64,000 bases of DNA, taken from NCBI GenBank assembly GCA_029990175.1, contig JARKIP010000035.1, positions 18,341,501-18,405,500 on the forward strand, written 5' to 3'. The translations under genes were made by a program, and so were the position numbers. How positions within the stretch are numbered: position 1 is the stretch's first letter; each line of letters starts with the position of its first letter. The notes beneath the pieces were generated by a model. The model was not told the DNA's origin, did not search any database, and saw only the letters and a list, made by a program, of their open reading frames with translations. The DNA comes from Petunia secreta. Its lineage: Eukaryota > Streptophyta > Magnoliopsida > Solanales > Solanaceae. Positions 22,806 to 35,384 of this stretch are shown here, in pieces.

Positions 22806-24083
22806 TGTTGTGATTCATTTTTCAATCGCGCGCCCGAAGTTGTTTCCGGCTTGTTAACTCGGTTGGAGTTGGTTTTGAAGTCGCCACCTAATAAATTTAT
22901 CTAGGCGTATTAGGTCACCTAAAGCATTTCTAACTAATTGCAAAAGACAACGGCGGATTTGGTCTGCTAACTAGAGATTCACATAACTGTCTAACTACTA
23001 TAAAAGGAAGGGATTAGGCACCTCCTAATTTTTACTAAAAGTGTGGTTCCAGGCGCGATTTCGATAGTTTGATTTATGTCATGAAAGTTTAACTAAGGGA
23101 GATAAAACATAAATAAAGCATGCAATAAAGTTATGATGCGAAAATAAGTTATATCAATCAACGGGGAGGGGGCACATTCTAAATCATAGCCTTAATTAAG
23201 GACCAAATATGAAATTCCAGCCTAAGAATTTTTAATCCTTAAAGATGGGTCGTATTCACAATTTGCCTCAATTTTAAGGTTATCTCTGCATAAAGCTATT
23301 CCATACACAGGAACAGTTATGAAATTTTGCCATCTAGTAGGCCCCACGTAGAAAAGCCAGACAAGTCTATCATTTTGCATAATTCATCCTAAATTCAATC
23401 ATGTTTCACTTATTGCTTCAAATCTTACAAATTAGATTAAATTAACAATTAAATAAAATGGAGAAAATACATAGTATAAAAAATGTGCACCATCAAAGGA
23501 TGACACAGTTACATTGTTGGTCATATATCTTATAGGAAGATAATTTGAAAAGAGAACACTTATAACTTCTTTTTTTTTTTAAAAAAAAAAAAGATAATAT
23601 AAATGACATGACCTCCAAAATTCTAACCTTCCCAGACGTATTAACCAATTTGGAGAGATTTTTAATGTGATATATAAAACAAGTATCCAGGATTTCCAAA
23701 TTGCAAAGATAGGCCTATCTTAGGCTCCATTTTAGGAAGAAATGATTCGAGATGACTAGGCATAAATATTTTTTAAACACTCCACGCCATCACCAAAAAT
23801 GAAAAAGATCTAATTAACTACTTCCTAGGAAGATTTCGAGAAAATGAATACTGATTTCATTATTTACACATAAGAACTGCATCTCACAAAAGGATTTTGA
23901 TTAAGTATTCTTATTATAATTAAATATAGGAACATATTATTTCTAGTTAATGCAAATGTGAGAAAGTCACTCATTAGTTGTAGGCACAGTAAAAAATGGT
24001 CATTCACTATAACTCTCCGATCAACATCGTCGTTCACTGATGCTAGTGAGGCAAAGGTAAGGACACCTATCTCTCTGCTCTCC
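22806..24083 (+). repeat. 3' LTR (partial or complete) of the truncated Athila/Tat-like element
   Basis: Starts TGTTGTGATTC after a purine-rich GCTTTGGACGGG. It shares with the LTR-like sequence at 61011 the string GCCACCTAAT...TATTAGGTCACCTA and a later GGTTAGGCACC-type block, in the same order and spacing. The 3' end is not clear. It may run to the copy C insertion or be replaced by LINE 5' sequence near 24066. Confidence 0.5.
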
Positions 24084-24744
24084 CTCTCTGACACGATACG
24101 GAATCCGGCTAGGTCGTGCGGGCACCCGATATCCTCCCCTAGACCCGTCGGGCGAACCCTTAGCAATTAAATTAGGAAAATAAATATAATTCAATTCATA
24201 AATAAGAACAAGACATAGGAAAAAGCACAAATATACTGATACCTCTAAGCTGTACAAAAAAATTACAGCTAATTACCTAATATACTAGGTTAAGGGCTAT
24301 CCAGACTAGACATCTAAGAGTATAAAAGAAGACAGATACCTCCTGAAGAGAGCAAAATGATACTGAAATAATAAACATGAAACTGCGGACATCCTGAATA
24401 AAAGCTGGCTCACCCTAGTAGTTGAAGTCGTCTTCGCTCCTTCCCAACATAGCGAACTCAATCCTGGAGTGAACCTGCCGGAACGAAATAGATAGACAAG
24501 GACAAACAACAAACAAGGGTGAGTCAAAAGGACTCAATAAGTGGGGCAGACTAGCCACCTCAAAGAATATGATAGCTAGCCAGGGAGAAGAAAAATAGAT
24601 AAACCAAATTCCTATTATTTAAATTATAAAGAGGCAGAGCAAGATTATAATTGGAAACACGTATGGGAACATAAACTCATAAAAAACCAGGGGCATAAGA
24701 TAGACAGAACATATAGGTTTTTATGTATCCCGAACATAATACTG

Positions 24745-24880
24745 TCACGGCGTGCAACCCGATCCATATATTCATACTGTCGCGGCGTGCAACCCCATCC
24801 ATATATTCATACTGTTGCGGCGTGCAATCCGATCCATATATTTATACTGTTGCGGCGTGCAACTCGATCCATATAACTAA
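24745..24880 (-). promoter_or_regulatory. Four 35-bp TATA-containing repeats in copy C LTR
   Basis: Reverse-strand version of the 2585-2720 module. Each unit gives CGTGCAACCCGATCCATATA on the + strand and TATAAATATATGG or a close variant on the - strand, in LTR sense. Confidence 0.5.
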
Positions 24881-25059
24881 AGCATATAAACTAATTGAGG
24901 ACACTAAATAGCCAGAAACGTATAGGCAAATTGACATATGTCCACAACATGGTATACATGCCGCATACACAAAACATAGCACAATAATCACACTAGTCAA
25001 TATGCGGTGCAATGAGATGGGATGAATGCGGTATGATGCAATACAGTCACATGTGCCTG

Positions 25060-25545
25060 ATACCTTTAGCGGCTCGGGATTCTCATCGATTACCGGGAAG
25101 TATATGCAATAACGACCCTTCACCGGCTCGGGACTCTCATCGATTACCGGGAAGCATATGCAATAATGATCCTTCCCCGGCTCGGGACTCTCATCGATTA
25201 CTGGGAAGTATATGCAATAATGACCCTTCACCGGTGCGGGACCCTCATCGCCAACCGGGAAGTATATGCAATAATGACCCTTCACCGGTGCGGGACTCTC
25301 ATCGCCAATCGGGAAGTATATGCAATAATGACCATTTACTGGCTCAGAACTCTTATCAATTACCAGGAAGTATATGCAATAATGATCCTTCACCAGCTCG
25401 GGACTCTCATCGATTACCGGGAAGTATATGCAATAATGACCCTTCACCGGTGCGGAACTCTCATCGCTAACCGGGAAGTATATGCAATAATGACCCTTCA
25501 CCGGCTCGGGACTCTCATCGATTACCGGGAAGTATATGCAATGCT
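25060..25545 (-). repeat. 54-bp tandem array, about nine copies
   Basis: Head-to-tail units with GGGACTCTCATCGATTACCG followed by GGAAGTATATGCAATAATGA and CCCTTCACCGG. Single copies of the same unit occur in copies A and B (for example near 2195 and 11400), so this is a local expansion. Because 54 is divisible by three, frames stay open on both strands (up to 239 residues). These are artefacts. Confidence 0.92.
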
Positions 25546-26811
25546 CAAAACCAGAGTTCAATGCTCATATGCTCAATGCAATACCAACAACAGGGCATAA
25601 CATATAATATACAATGTAAATTCAAAGCTAAGGCGTAATGAGTACGCCTATCGGCAGCTACACACGTAAGGAACACGTGGTTGAATATCCACAAGGCCAA
25701 GGGCCTCCAAAGAAATGGATACAAGCACTTATCTTATTTCAAAGTGCCACTCAAAACACGCTTTATCCTTTGGATTCACTGCCCAAACGATCCTGCCTAT
25801 TCAATAAGAAAAAAATATATCAAATTAGGTTAAAAACATCATTCCCTACATCTTATGGCAATTCAGTAAGGAACTTGATACCCTATTCGCATACGCAATA
25901 CGCAGGCCAAGTCTATGTACAGGGTTTAAGGTCACATAACCAAACCCTAAATAAATTATATTTGTATGTTGCCCATAACTCACTGAATACGAATATATAC
26001 TCAATTCCATTATCAGGGTCCAATTAACCCTTTAAACTATCAATTGAACTTATTAAAACGATGTGTAATATCCTAATTTTTACAGTCAAAATATATTTAA
26101 ACACACGTAATAAATTAAAATAATGTATTAAGATCATTACCTGAATATTGTGGGGTGAAAATTCTATCTTTTTCCGGCTCTTTTCTCATTTTCTGGCATT
26201 TTTTTCCTACGTTGCTTTTCATTTCCGTTTCTGTTTAGTTAACAGTAGGCTAAAGAGATTTTATCCCCTTAGCCAACCGCCTAACTTAATCTTTCTCTTT
26301 TACTTTTTTTTTTCTTTTCTTTTTGTTTTCATGGCGACTATTAAAACGGAACCCTACGAAATTTGAAAAAATCTCAAATTTCTCAAGCAAGCTATACAAA
26401 ATATACGTGACGTACTCGTCAAAGTTGATCTCAAAGCAAAATCCCGCAACTCAAGATGCGAATTAAAAGGAAAAAGATTAAATTATTAATTTTCGGACCT
26501 TTAGCCAAAACCTGCCGAACAACTTCGAAATTGACTTCAAAAATTCACACATGTTACAAAATAATTATACGAACCTAACGACGCTTTGAAATTTTGAATC
26601 AGAGCTCATTCGCCAAAATTGAGCTCGAAAATCTCTTTTTAATATCTATCGACAATAAAAACTGAAAAATCTTCTTCCGATACGTACCAAACGAGGTCTG
26701 ATTTTGCTCAAATTTTACAGACTGGTCCTAATGCACCTTATAAATATTTTAAAAATATCGACACGCTAATCGGAGTCCTAACTTCCGAAACGACAGACTG
26801 AGGTCGTTTCA

Positions 26812-26849
26812 TTCTCCTCCACTTAGACTCTCGTTCGTCCTCGAACGAG
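26812..26849 (-). other. Polypurine tract and hairpin of copy C
   Basis: TTCTCCTCCAC on the + strand abuts the LTR. CTCGTTCG-tcct-CGAACGAG follows at 26830-26849. Both are repeated in the second duplication copy near 30453-30490. Confidence 0.8.
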
Positions 26850-27367
26850 CTTCTGTCTAATGCAACATTCACATAGATAATAAGAGAACTTGCATGACCT
26901 TCATAAACTACTCCACGTGCATTATCTTCTTATTGCATGATCAGAATTATAACATGCATATCGAAATTTTAGAATAAAATATATATGGATAATATCATAA
27001 CATCATTGCCCAGCTTATTATGACTAGGCTGATCCAACCTCGATTACGAGAGGAGAGTTCTATCTTTTCGAAACAAAGATACACGAACTCTGGATGGATT
27101 AGTATGATTCCACCAATGAATCACCTCGTCGATATACTTTGCAATATAGAACAGGTCGATGAAACTAAGAACTAGCTTACGCAAGGTCGATGAAACTAAG
27201 AACTAGCTTACGCTTCAGCAATGCCTTAGAGATTCACTATTAGCATTCAATATTGGAGGAAGACTCCTCCTCTTAGACCATAAACTCAAACAACTAATTT
27301 GAATAGGAATAGCTATCCTCACACAACCTGCTGGATAAAGGAACAATTACCTAAAACATAACGCGGC

Positions 27368-27580
27368 TCAGACCTGAGCTACCAAATTACCCTCTCGAGT
27401 TGCCAAACAACTGCAACTCTTGAGTTTACAGCTCCAAGCCTTTGCTATAAGCTCTACTGCCTGATGGATCAACTCAGGGGTCAAATGACGTTTCTCATTA
27501 CCTTTAGTAGCCTTAAAATACAACAATGTACTTACCCGGCTACCTTGACATTCACTCTGGCTCAACCGAGGGAACATCAC
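27368..27580 (-). CDS. Conserved 70-residue hypothetical frame (duplication copy 1)
   Basis: Starts MMFPRLSQSECQGSRVSTLL and ends ATREGNLVAQV, Lys-, Ser- and Cys-containing, with no signal peptide or membrane segment. The second duplication copy (31009-31221) differs at two residues. Decayed relatives sit at the same position in copies A (5634-5850) and B (14200-14400). It lies downstream of gag in the same direction. I do not recognise a family. Conservation across copies may reflect only shared ancestry. Confidence 0.3.
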   Translation of the reverse strand: MMFPRLSQSECQGSRVSTLLYFKATKGNEKRHLTPELIHQAVELIAKAWSCKLKSCSCLATREGNLVAQV

Positions 27581-28109
27581 AAGCGGCTACTAACCGCCTA
27601 AGCTCACTAGTACCAGAAGAAGAAGAGATGACAATGGATTGATGTTAGAAATAATTAAAGCTTCAGGAAGCTCATCTTCTTATTTGCTTGGCTATCTGAG
27701 CTAGACTACTTCCCAGTAAGGCTAACCCAAGAATCGCAATTGAAGAAATAGACATTAAATGAATTTTATGGAACAACATCCATACCAATTTAACCTTTCA
27801 ATAACAAGGAAAACTCTGACAATTCACCAGAAAGCCTTTTTATAATCGAGACAATCTCATAGAATAATATGACTCTACTAATATCTTGAACCAAAAGGAG
27901 ACACGTAGATCGAATATTACTTACTAACCACTTTACACGGAAGAAATAATGACACTCTGATGGTGATAAACTAGAATTACATCATCCAATTAACACGGAA
28001 TTCCAAGAAGAGAGATAAACTAATTTGACATAATAACAGAAGGTGGCATGACAAGATGCCAGGCAGACAATAGCGACACTTACTGTCAAATCTCTCATAT
28101 TTAGACCAG

Positions 28110-29760
28110 AAAAAAATTAGTAGGGTCTCACAAATGCCAGGAATAAATCATACCAGAAGCTTGCCCATCTACCACAACCGATTCTTAATAGAAACAATAT
28201 CCAAGGAAGCCAAACATGGTAAGATAAACGAAGTCCAAACCGATTGGAAGAATCAAACCTTACACACATATAACGGAAGAAAAAAATACATGGGTGTACT
28301 ACATCGGATACCTCAGCGTCCTGCCAGACTGGCTGTTCATAGAACTGCCTCTGGAATTGCGCTGGGCCACTACCCTGATAATCACCTTCTGAATAACCAC
28401 TGCCACCACGCTCTCGACCACTACCGGATGGTGGCATATCTCGATGATTGGGGTCTAAATAGAATCCCGACGACTGGGCAAGTGCCTGAGGGCGAGAGAA
28501 AGGACAACGGCCTTCCTGCCGAAAAAAGGGGCAGTTCCTCCTAAGATGACGAGGCTCATGACAATGATAATACCTTTTCGCTGAAAATGGGAGCTGGACA
28601 GATTGCTGAATGCTACCAAGAGAAAGCTGAGTCTAATCTTGATAAACTACTCGCGCACTCTGAGAATCACGCTCTACAAGCTGAGATAACCTGGCAGGTG
28701 ACCTCCCAAAATAATCAGAACTCTTACCTCTAAATGAGGTACAGGGGTGCCCACCAGGGCCGTAGGATCTCATTGCTCTCCCGCTTTAACTCTTCCCGCT
28801 ATAAGTTATAGTATGCCTCGAACCTTCAAGCAATATCAACAACGACATCAAATGAATTCCCAACCTCAATTTCTAAAGCCATCTGGGATCTCAAGGAAAA
28901 AAAAGGTTATCAATAAATCATTGAATCTCTCGAAAGGCTCATGGACTAGTTCTAGTGCATACCTAACCATTCTAGAGAATTATATCTCCTATTCTGAAAC
29001 CAACAGGCTAACCGACAGGCTACCCTGTCTAATCCAGCCAAACTGGCGACACTCTTCATCTCGCTCGCTACTCGAAAGGAACTTTTCCACGAATCTAGAA
29101 GAAAAATCGAACCAAGTTAGTTAATAAGACAGCGTCCCACTAATTCAAGGCTGGACCCCTGAAACTGGAAAGCAGAATATTCAACACCATACCGCTCGAT
29201 ATAATCAAGAGCCTAAAGGATATGGTGACATCATTTTATTTTAAAAAAGCTTACACAGGGATTATCTGATGCATGCCCTAAGAACATCAGGAGGTTCAAT
29301 TAGGTAAAACAATGCAGCCTCATCGGACACTCGGACCGAGCTATTACCCGGGCTAGCTAACTAGCCAGATTAACTAGAGGCACAACACATGCTGCCTTCG
29401 GAACATAGTTTATTGCGATAATTAAGACCTGGAACAGGAGCTCCCTGTGACTGAACATCACCATCTGCGGCAACCTGATAAGCTGCCTAGTGAATAATAG
29501 GTTCTTGCGGTATCTGGGTCGCCAAGATTCTCGTAAAAGCATCGTAGAGATCCAAGGGAACCACAAGGTCCTACTCCCTTGGCAATCGCGAGCTCGTACA
29601 GCTGAGGCCTGCGCAACTGGATCGTCAGCACGATCCACAACTCTCGGGGCTTGAGTAGCCCTAGCCCAAAGCTAGACTACTTCGTCCTGAACTCCTACCA
29701 TTTGCTAATTTGTCGCACGAGGGATCACAATTACCACGAAGGAATTAATGAAAATACTTT
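28110..29760 (-). pseudogene. Decayed gag of copy C, duplication copy 1
   Basis: Collinear with the gag of copy A. The C-terminal part, 28117-28437, reads MPPSGSGRERGGSGYSEGDY then FYEQPVWQDAEVSDVVHP. Upstream, near 28530-28600, the - strand encodes YYHCHEPRHLRRNCPFF, a zinc knuckle of form Y-x2-C-x4-H-x4-C in which the first Cys is Tyr. Frame changes separate the blocks. Confidence 0.68.
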
Positions 29761-31008
29761 TGCATCCTACACTGACACACGATCAGAAAAGAAGGAAGTG
29801 AAAATTCTATCTTTTTCCGGCTCTTTTCTCATTTTCTGGCATTTTTTCCTACGTTGCTTCTCATTTCTGTTTCTGTTTAGTTAACAGTAGGCTAAAGAGA
29901 TTTTATCCCCTTAGCCAACCGCCTAACTTAATCTTTCTCTTTTGCTTTTTATTTTCTTTTCTTTTTGTTTTCGCGGCAACTATTAAAACCGAACCCTACG
30001 AAATTTGAAAAAATCTCAAATTTCTCAAGCAAGCTATACAAAATATACGTGACGTACTCGTCAAAATGGATCTCAAAGCGAAATCCCGCAACTCAAGATG
30101 CGAATTAAAAGGAAAAAGATTAAATTATTAATTTTCGGACCTTTAGCCAAAACCTGCCGAACAACTTCGAAATTGACTTCAAAATTTCACACATGTCACA
30201 AATAATTATACGAACCTAACGACGCTTTGGAATTTTGAATCGGAGCTCATTCGTCAAAATTGAGCTTGAAAATCTCTTTTTAATATCTATCGACAATAAA
30301 AACTGAAAAATCTTCTTCCGATACGTACCAAACGAGGTCTGATTTAGCTCAAATTTTACAGACTGGTCCTAATGCACCTTACGAATATTTTAAAATTATC
30401 GACATGCTAATCGGAGTCCTAACTTCCGAAACGACTGACTGAGGTTGTTTCATTCTCCTCCACTTAGACTCTCGTTCGTCCTCGAACGAGCTTCCTTCTA
30501 ATGCAACATTCACATAGATAATAAGAGAACTTGCATGACCTTCATAAACTACTCCACGGGCATTATCTTCTTATTGCATGATCAAAATTATAACACGCAT
30601 ATCGAAATTTTAGAATAAAATATATATGGATAATATCATAACATCATTGCCCAGCTTATTATGACTAGGCTGATCCAACCTCGATTACGAGAGGAGAGTT
30701 CTATCTTTTCGAAATAAAGATACACGAACTCTTGATGGATTAGTATGATTCCACCAATGAATCACCTCGTCGATATACTTTGCGATATAGAATAGGTCGA
30801 TGAAACTAAAAACTAGCTTACGCCAAGTCGATGAAAGTAAGAACTAGTTTGCGCTTCAGCAATGCCTTAGAGATTTAATAATAGCATTCAATATTGGAGG
30901 AAGACTCCTCCTCTTAGACCATAAACTCAAACAACTAATTTGAATAGGAATAGCTATCCTCACACAACCTGCTGGATAAAGGAACAATTACCTAAAACAT
31001 AACGCGGC

Positions 31009-31221
31009 TCAGACCTGAGCTACCAAATTACCCTCTCGAGTTGCCAAACAACTGCAACTCTTGAGTTCACAGCTCCAAGCCTTTGCTATAAGCTCTACTG
31101 CCTGATGGATCAACTCAAGGGTCAAATGACGTTTCTCATTACCTTTAGTAGCCTTAAAATACAACAATGTGCTTACCCGGCTACCTTGACATTCACTCTG
31201 GCTCAACCGAGGGAACATCAC
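31009..31221 (-). CDS. Conserved 70-residue hypothetical frame (duplication copy 2)
   Basis: Second copy of the frame at 27368-27580, with two residue differences (Leu for Pro near residue 35 and Glu for Lys near residue 52). The same caution applies: no family recognised, and it may not be expressed. Confidence 0.3.
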   Translation of the reverse strand: MMFPRLSQSECQGSRVSTLLYFKATKGNEKRHLTLELIHQAVELIAKAWSCELKSCSCLATREGNLVAQV

Positions 31222-31769
31222 AAGCGGCTACTAACCGCCTAAGCTCACTAGTACCAGAAGAAGAAGAGATGGCAATGGATTGATGTTAGAAATAATTAAA
31301 GCTTCAGGAAGCTCATCTTCTTATTTACTTGGCTATCTGAGCTAGACTACTTCCCAGTAAGGCTAACCCAAGAATCGCAATTGAATAAATAGACATTAAA
31401 TAAATTTTATGGAACAACATCCATACCAATTTAACCTTTCAATAACAAGGAAAACTCTGACAATTCACCAGAAAGCCTTTTTATAATCGAGACAATCTCA
31501 TAGAATAACATGGCTCTACTAATATCTTGAACCAAGAGGAGACATGTAGATCGAATATTACTTACTAACCACTTTACACGGAAGAAATAATGACACTCTC
31601 TGATGGTGATGAACTAGAATTCCATCATCCAACCAACACGAAATTCCAAGAAGAGAGATAAACTAATTTGACATAATAACAGAAGGTGGCATGACAAGAT
31701 GCCTGGCAGACAATAGCGACACTTACTGTCAAATCTCTCATATTTAGACCAGAAAAAATTTAGTAGGGT

Positions 31770-33410
31770 CTCAAAATTGCCAGGAATAAATCATACCAGA
31801 ATCTTGCCCCTCTACCACAACCGATTCTTAATAGAAACAATATCCATGGAAGCCATAGAAACATGGTAAGATAAACGAAGTCCAGACCGATTGGAAGAAT
31901 CAAACCTTACTCACATATAACGGAAGAAAAAGATACATGGGTGTACTATATCGGATACCTCAGCGTCCTGCCAGACTGGTAGTTCATAGAACTGCCTCTG
32001 GAATTGCGCTGAGCCACTACCCTGATAATCACCTTCTGAATAACCACTGCCACCACGCTCTCGACCACTACCGGATGGTGGCATATCTCGATGATTGGGA
32101 TCTAAATAGAATCCCGATGACTGGGCAAGCGCCTGAGGGCGAGAGAAAGGACAACGACCTTCCTGCCGAAAAAAGGGGCAGTTCCTCCTAAGATGACGAG
32201 GCTCATGACAATGATAATAATTTTTCGCTGAAAGTGCGAGCTGGACAGATTGTTGAATGCTACCAAGAGAAAGTTGAGTCTAATCTTGATAAACTACTCG
32301 CGCACTCTGAGAATCACGCTCTACAAGCTGAGATAACCTGGCAGGTGACCTCCCAAAATAATCAGAACTCTTACCTCTAAATGAGGTACAGGGGTGCCCA
32401 CCAGGGCCGTAGGATCTCATAGCTCTCCCGCTCTAACTCTTCCCGCTATAAGTTATAGTATGCCTCGAACCTTCAAGCAATATCAACCACGACATCAAAT
32501 GAATTCCCAACCTCAATTTCTCGAGCCATCTGGGATCTCAAGGAAAAAAAAAAAGGTTATCAATAAATCATTGAATCACTCGAAAGGCTCATGGACTAGT
32601 TCTAGTGCATATCTAACCATTCTAGAGAATTATATCTCCTATTCTGAAACCAACAGGCTAACCGACAGGCTACCCTGTCTAATCCAGCCAAACTGGCGAC
32701 ATTCTTCATCTCGCTCGCTACTCGAAAGGAACTTTTCCACGAATCTAGAAGAAAAATCGAACCAAGTTAGTTAATAAGACAGCGGCCCACTAATTCAAGG
32801 CTGGACCCCTGAAACTGGAAAGCAGAATATTCAACACCATACCGCTCGATATAATCAAGAGCCTGAAGGATATGCTGACATCATTTTATTTTAAAAAAGC
32901 TTACACAGGGATTATCTGATGCATGCCCTAAGAACATCAGGAGGTTCAATTAGGTAAAACAATGCAGCCTCATGGGACACTCGGACCGAGCTATTACCCG
33001 GGCTAGCTAACTAGCCAGATTAACTAGAGGCACAACACATGCTGCCTTCGGAACATAGTTTATTGCGATAATTAAGACCTGGAACAGGAGCTCCCTGTGA
33101 CTGAACATCACCATCTGCGGCAACCTGATAAGCTGCCTAGTGAATAATAGGTTCTTGCGGTATCTGCGTCGCCTAGATTCTCGTAAAAGCATCGTAGAGA
33201 GCCAAGGGAACCACAAGGTCCTACTCCCTTGGCAATCGCGAGCTCGTACAGCTGAGGCCTGCGCAACTGGATCATCAGCACGATCCACAACTCTCGGGGC
33301 TTGAGTAGCCCTAGCCCAAAGCTAGACTACTTCGTCCTGAACTCCTACCATTTGCTAATTTGTCGCACGAGGGTTCACAATTACCACGAAGGAATTAATG
33401 AAAATACTTT
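31770..33410 (-). pseudogene. Decayed gag of copy C, duplication copy 2
   Basis: Nearly identical to 28110-29760, including the degenerate zinc knuckle and the Arg/Gly/Ser-rich tail, with its own extra small differences such as a longer A-run near 32540. Confidence 0.68.
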
Positions 33411-33559
33411 TGCAACCTACACTGACAGACGATCAGAAAAGAAGGAAGTGAAACTTCCTAAATGCCATCATAGCCCCTCGTAGATAAGTACGGACGTCTA
33501 CGTACCCATAAGCGAGACTATACGAGACACTGTCTTAGTCTGGATAAACTCTAAACTGG

Positions 33560-33571
33560 GCTCTGATACAA
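33560..33571 (-). other. Primer binding site of copy C
   Basis: The - strand reads TTGTATCAGAGC, one base from the initiator tRNA-Met complement, two bases inside the 5' LTR edge. The duplication did not copy this site, so copy C has only one primer site. Confidence 0.82.
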
Positions 33572-33573
33572 AC

Positions 33574-35384
33574 TGACACGACCCGAAATCCGGCTAGGCC
33601 GTGCGGGCACCCGATATCCTCCCCTAAACCTGTCGGGCGAACCCTTAGCAATTAAATTAGGAAAATAAATATAATTCAATTCATAAATAAGGACAAGACT
33701 TAAAAAAAAAAAAAATACAGACCTACTGATACCTCTAAGCTGTACAAAAAAAATTGCAGCTAACTACCCAACATACTAGGTTTAGGGCTATCCAGACTAG
33801 TCATCTAAGAGTACAAAAGAAGACAGATGCCTCCTGAAGGGAGCAAAATGATACTGAAATAATAAACATGAAACTGTGGCCATCCTGAATAAAAGCTGGC
33901 TCACCCTGACAGTTGAAATCGTCTTCGCTCCTTCACAACGTGGCGAACTCAATCCTGGAGTGAACCTACCCAAACGAAATAGATAGACAAGGACAAACAA
34001 CAAACAAGGGTGAGTCAAAAGGACTTACTAAGTGGGACAGACTAGCCACCTTAAAGAATAGGATAGCTAGCCAGGGAGAAGAAAAACAGATAAACCAAAT
34101 TCCTCTTATTTAAATTATAAAGAGGCAGTGCCAGATAATAGCTGGAAACACGTATAGGATCATAAACTCATAAACAACCAGGGGCATAAGATAGATAGAA
34201 CATATAGGTTTTTAGGTATCCCGAACATAATACTTTCACGGCGTGCAACCCGATCTACATGTTTATACTGCCGCGGCGTGCAACCCGATCCATATATTCG
34301 TACTGCCGCGGCGTGCAACCCAATCCGTATATTCATACTGTTCCGGCGTGCAACCCCATCCATATATTCATACTGTTGCACCGTGCAACCCGATCCATAA
34401 ACTTCCCAAACGATCCTGCCTATTCAATAAGCAGAAAATATATCAAATTAGGTTAAAAGCTTCATTCTCTACATCTTATGGCAATCCGGTTAGGAACCTG
34501 ATACCCTATTCGCATACGCAGGCCAGGCCTATGTACAGGGTTTAACGTCACATAACCAAACCCTAAATAAATTACATTTATATGTTGCCCATAACTCACT
34601 GAGTACGAACATATACTCAATTCCATTATCAGAGTCCAATTAACCCTTTAAACTATCAATTGAACTTATTAAACGATGTCTAATATCCCAATTTTTACCA
34701 TCAAATTATATTTAAACACACGTAATAAATGAAAATAATGCATTAAGATCATTACCTGAATATTGCAGGGTGAAAATTCTATCTTTTTCCTACTTTTTTC
34801 TCATTTTCTGGCATTTTTTTTTCCTGCGTTGCCTCTCATATCCGTTTCTATTTCGTTAACAATAGGCTAAAGGGATTTTATCCCCTTAGCCAACCGCCTA
34901 ACTTAATCTTTCTCTTTTGTTTTTTATTTTCTTTTCTTTAATATTTTTTTCTTTTCGTTTTCATGGCAACTATTAAAACGGAACCCTACGAAATTTGAAA
35001 AAATCTCAAATTTCTCAAGTAAGCTATACAAAATATACGTGACGTAATCGTCTAGGCGGATCTCAAATCAGAATCCCGCAACTCAAGATGTGAATTAAAA
35101 AGTAAATTAAATTATTAATTTTTAAAACTTTAGCCGAAACCTGCCAAAGAACTTCGAAATTGACTTCAAAAATTCACACATCACAAATAATCATACGAAC
35201 CTAACAGCACTTTCGAATTTTGAATCGGAGCTCATTCGCCAAAATTGAGCTCGAAAATCTCTTTTTAATATTTATCAACAATAAAAACCGAAATCTTCTT
35301 CCGATGGACCTTACGAATATTTTAAAATTATCGGCACGTCAATCAGAGTCCTAACTTCCGAAACGGCTGACCGATGTCGTTTCA
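33574..35384 (-). repeat. Copy C 5' LTR (1811 bp)
   Basis: Same ends as the left LTR but shorter by about 0.9 kb. After the TATA module (34235-34405) it jumps from CCCGATCCATAAACTT to CCCAAACGATCCTGCC, so the 54-bp array region is deleted or was never present. Confidence 0.88.
34235..34405 (-). promoter_or_regulatory. 35-bp TATA-containing repeats in copy C 5' LTR
   Basis: About five units with the core GCGGCGTGCAACC, the - strand giving TATAAACATG or GTATGAATATATGG variants. In the 5' LTR this would be the copy that drives transcription, if it is a promoter at all. Confidence 0.45.

Larger units (their letters stand above)
24089..26811 (-). repeat. Copy C 3' LTR (2723 bp)
   Basis: Longest LTR of the family here. 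It carries the TATA module (24745-24880) and a 54-base tandem array (25060-25545) that none of the other LTRs has in this form. Confidence 0.9.
26155..29797 (-). repeat. 3.64-kb tandem duplication, copy 1
   Basis: Runs from inside the left LTR through nearly all of the internal region. The next copy starts at 29798. Both joints share the six bases GTGAAA (26155-26160, 29798-29803, 33448-33453), so the break and rejoining used microhomology or slippage. Confidence 0.9.
29798..33447 (-). repeat. 3.65-kb tandem duplication, copy 2
   Basis: Begins with a 655-bp LTR piece (29798-30452), cut at the same base where copy 1 starts inside the full LTR, and continues through the internal region. By eye it differs from copy 1 only by scattered substitutions and small indels, so the duplication is much younger than the A/B/C split. 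Confidence 0.9.
24089..35384 (-). mobile_element. Copy C: TR-GAG-like retrotransposon with internal tandem duplication
   Basis: Third copy of the A/B family, - strand. Outer ends are TGACACGA and GTCGTTTCA. Flanks CTCTC (24084-24088) and CACTC (35385-35389) match at four of five bases, consistent with one old target duplication. The order on the + strand is LTR 24089-26811, internal 26812-29797, partial LTR 29798-30452, internal 30453-33573, LTR 33574-35384. The middle part is explained by a 3.64-kb tandem duplication. Without it the element is about 7.6 kb. The antisense integrase block of copies A and B is missing. Confidence 0.88.

Noticed and set aside
25060..25545. CRISPR-like regular repeats
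   Set aside because: Units are head-to-tail with no unique spacers, lie inside an LTR, and the genome is a plant's.
24842..25561. Open frames of 239 residues (- strand) and 152 and 144 residues (+ strand)
   Set aside because: They are translations of the 54-bp tandem array. A unit length divisible by three keeps frames open on both strands, so they are not genes.
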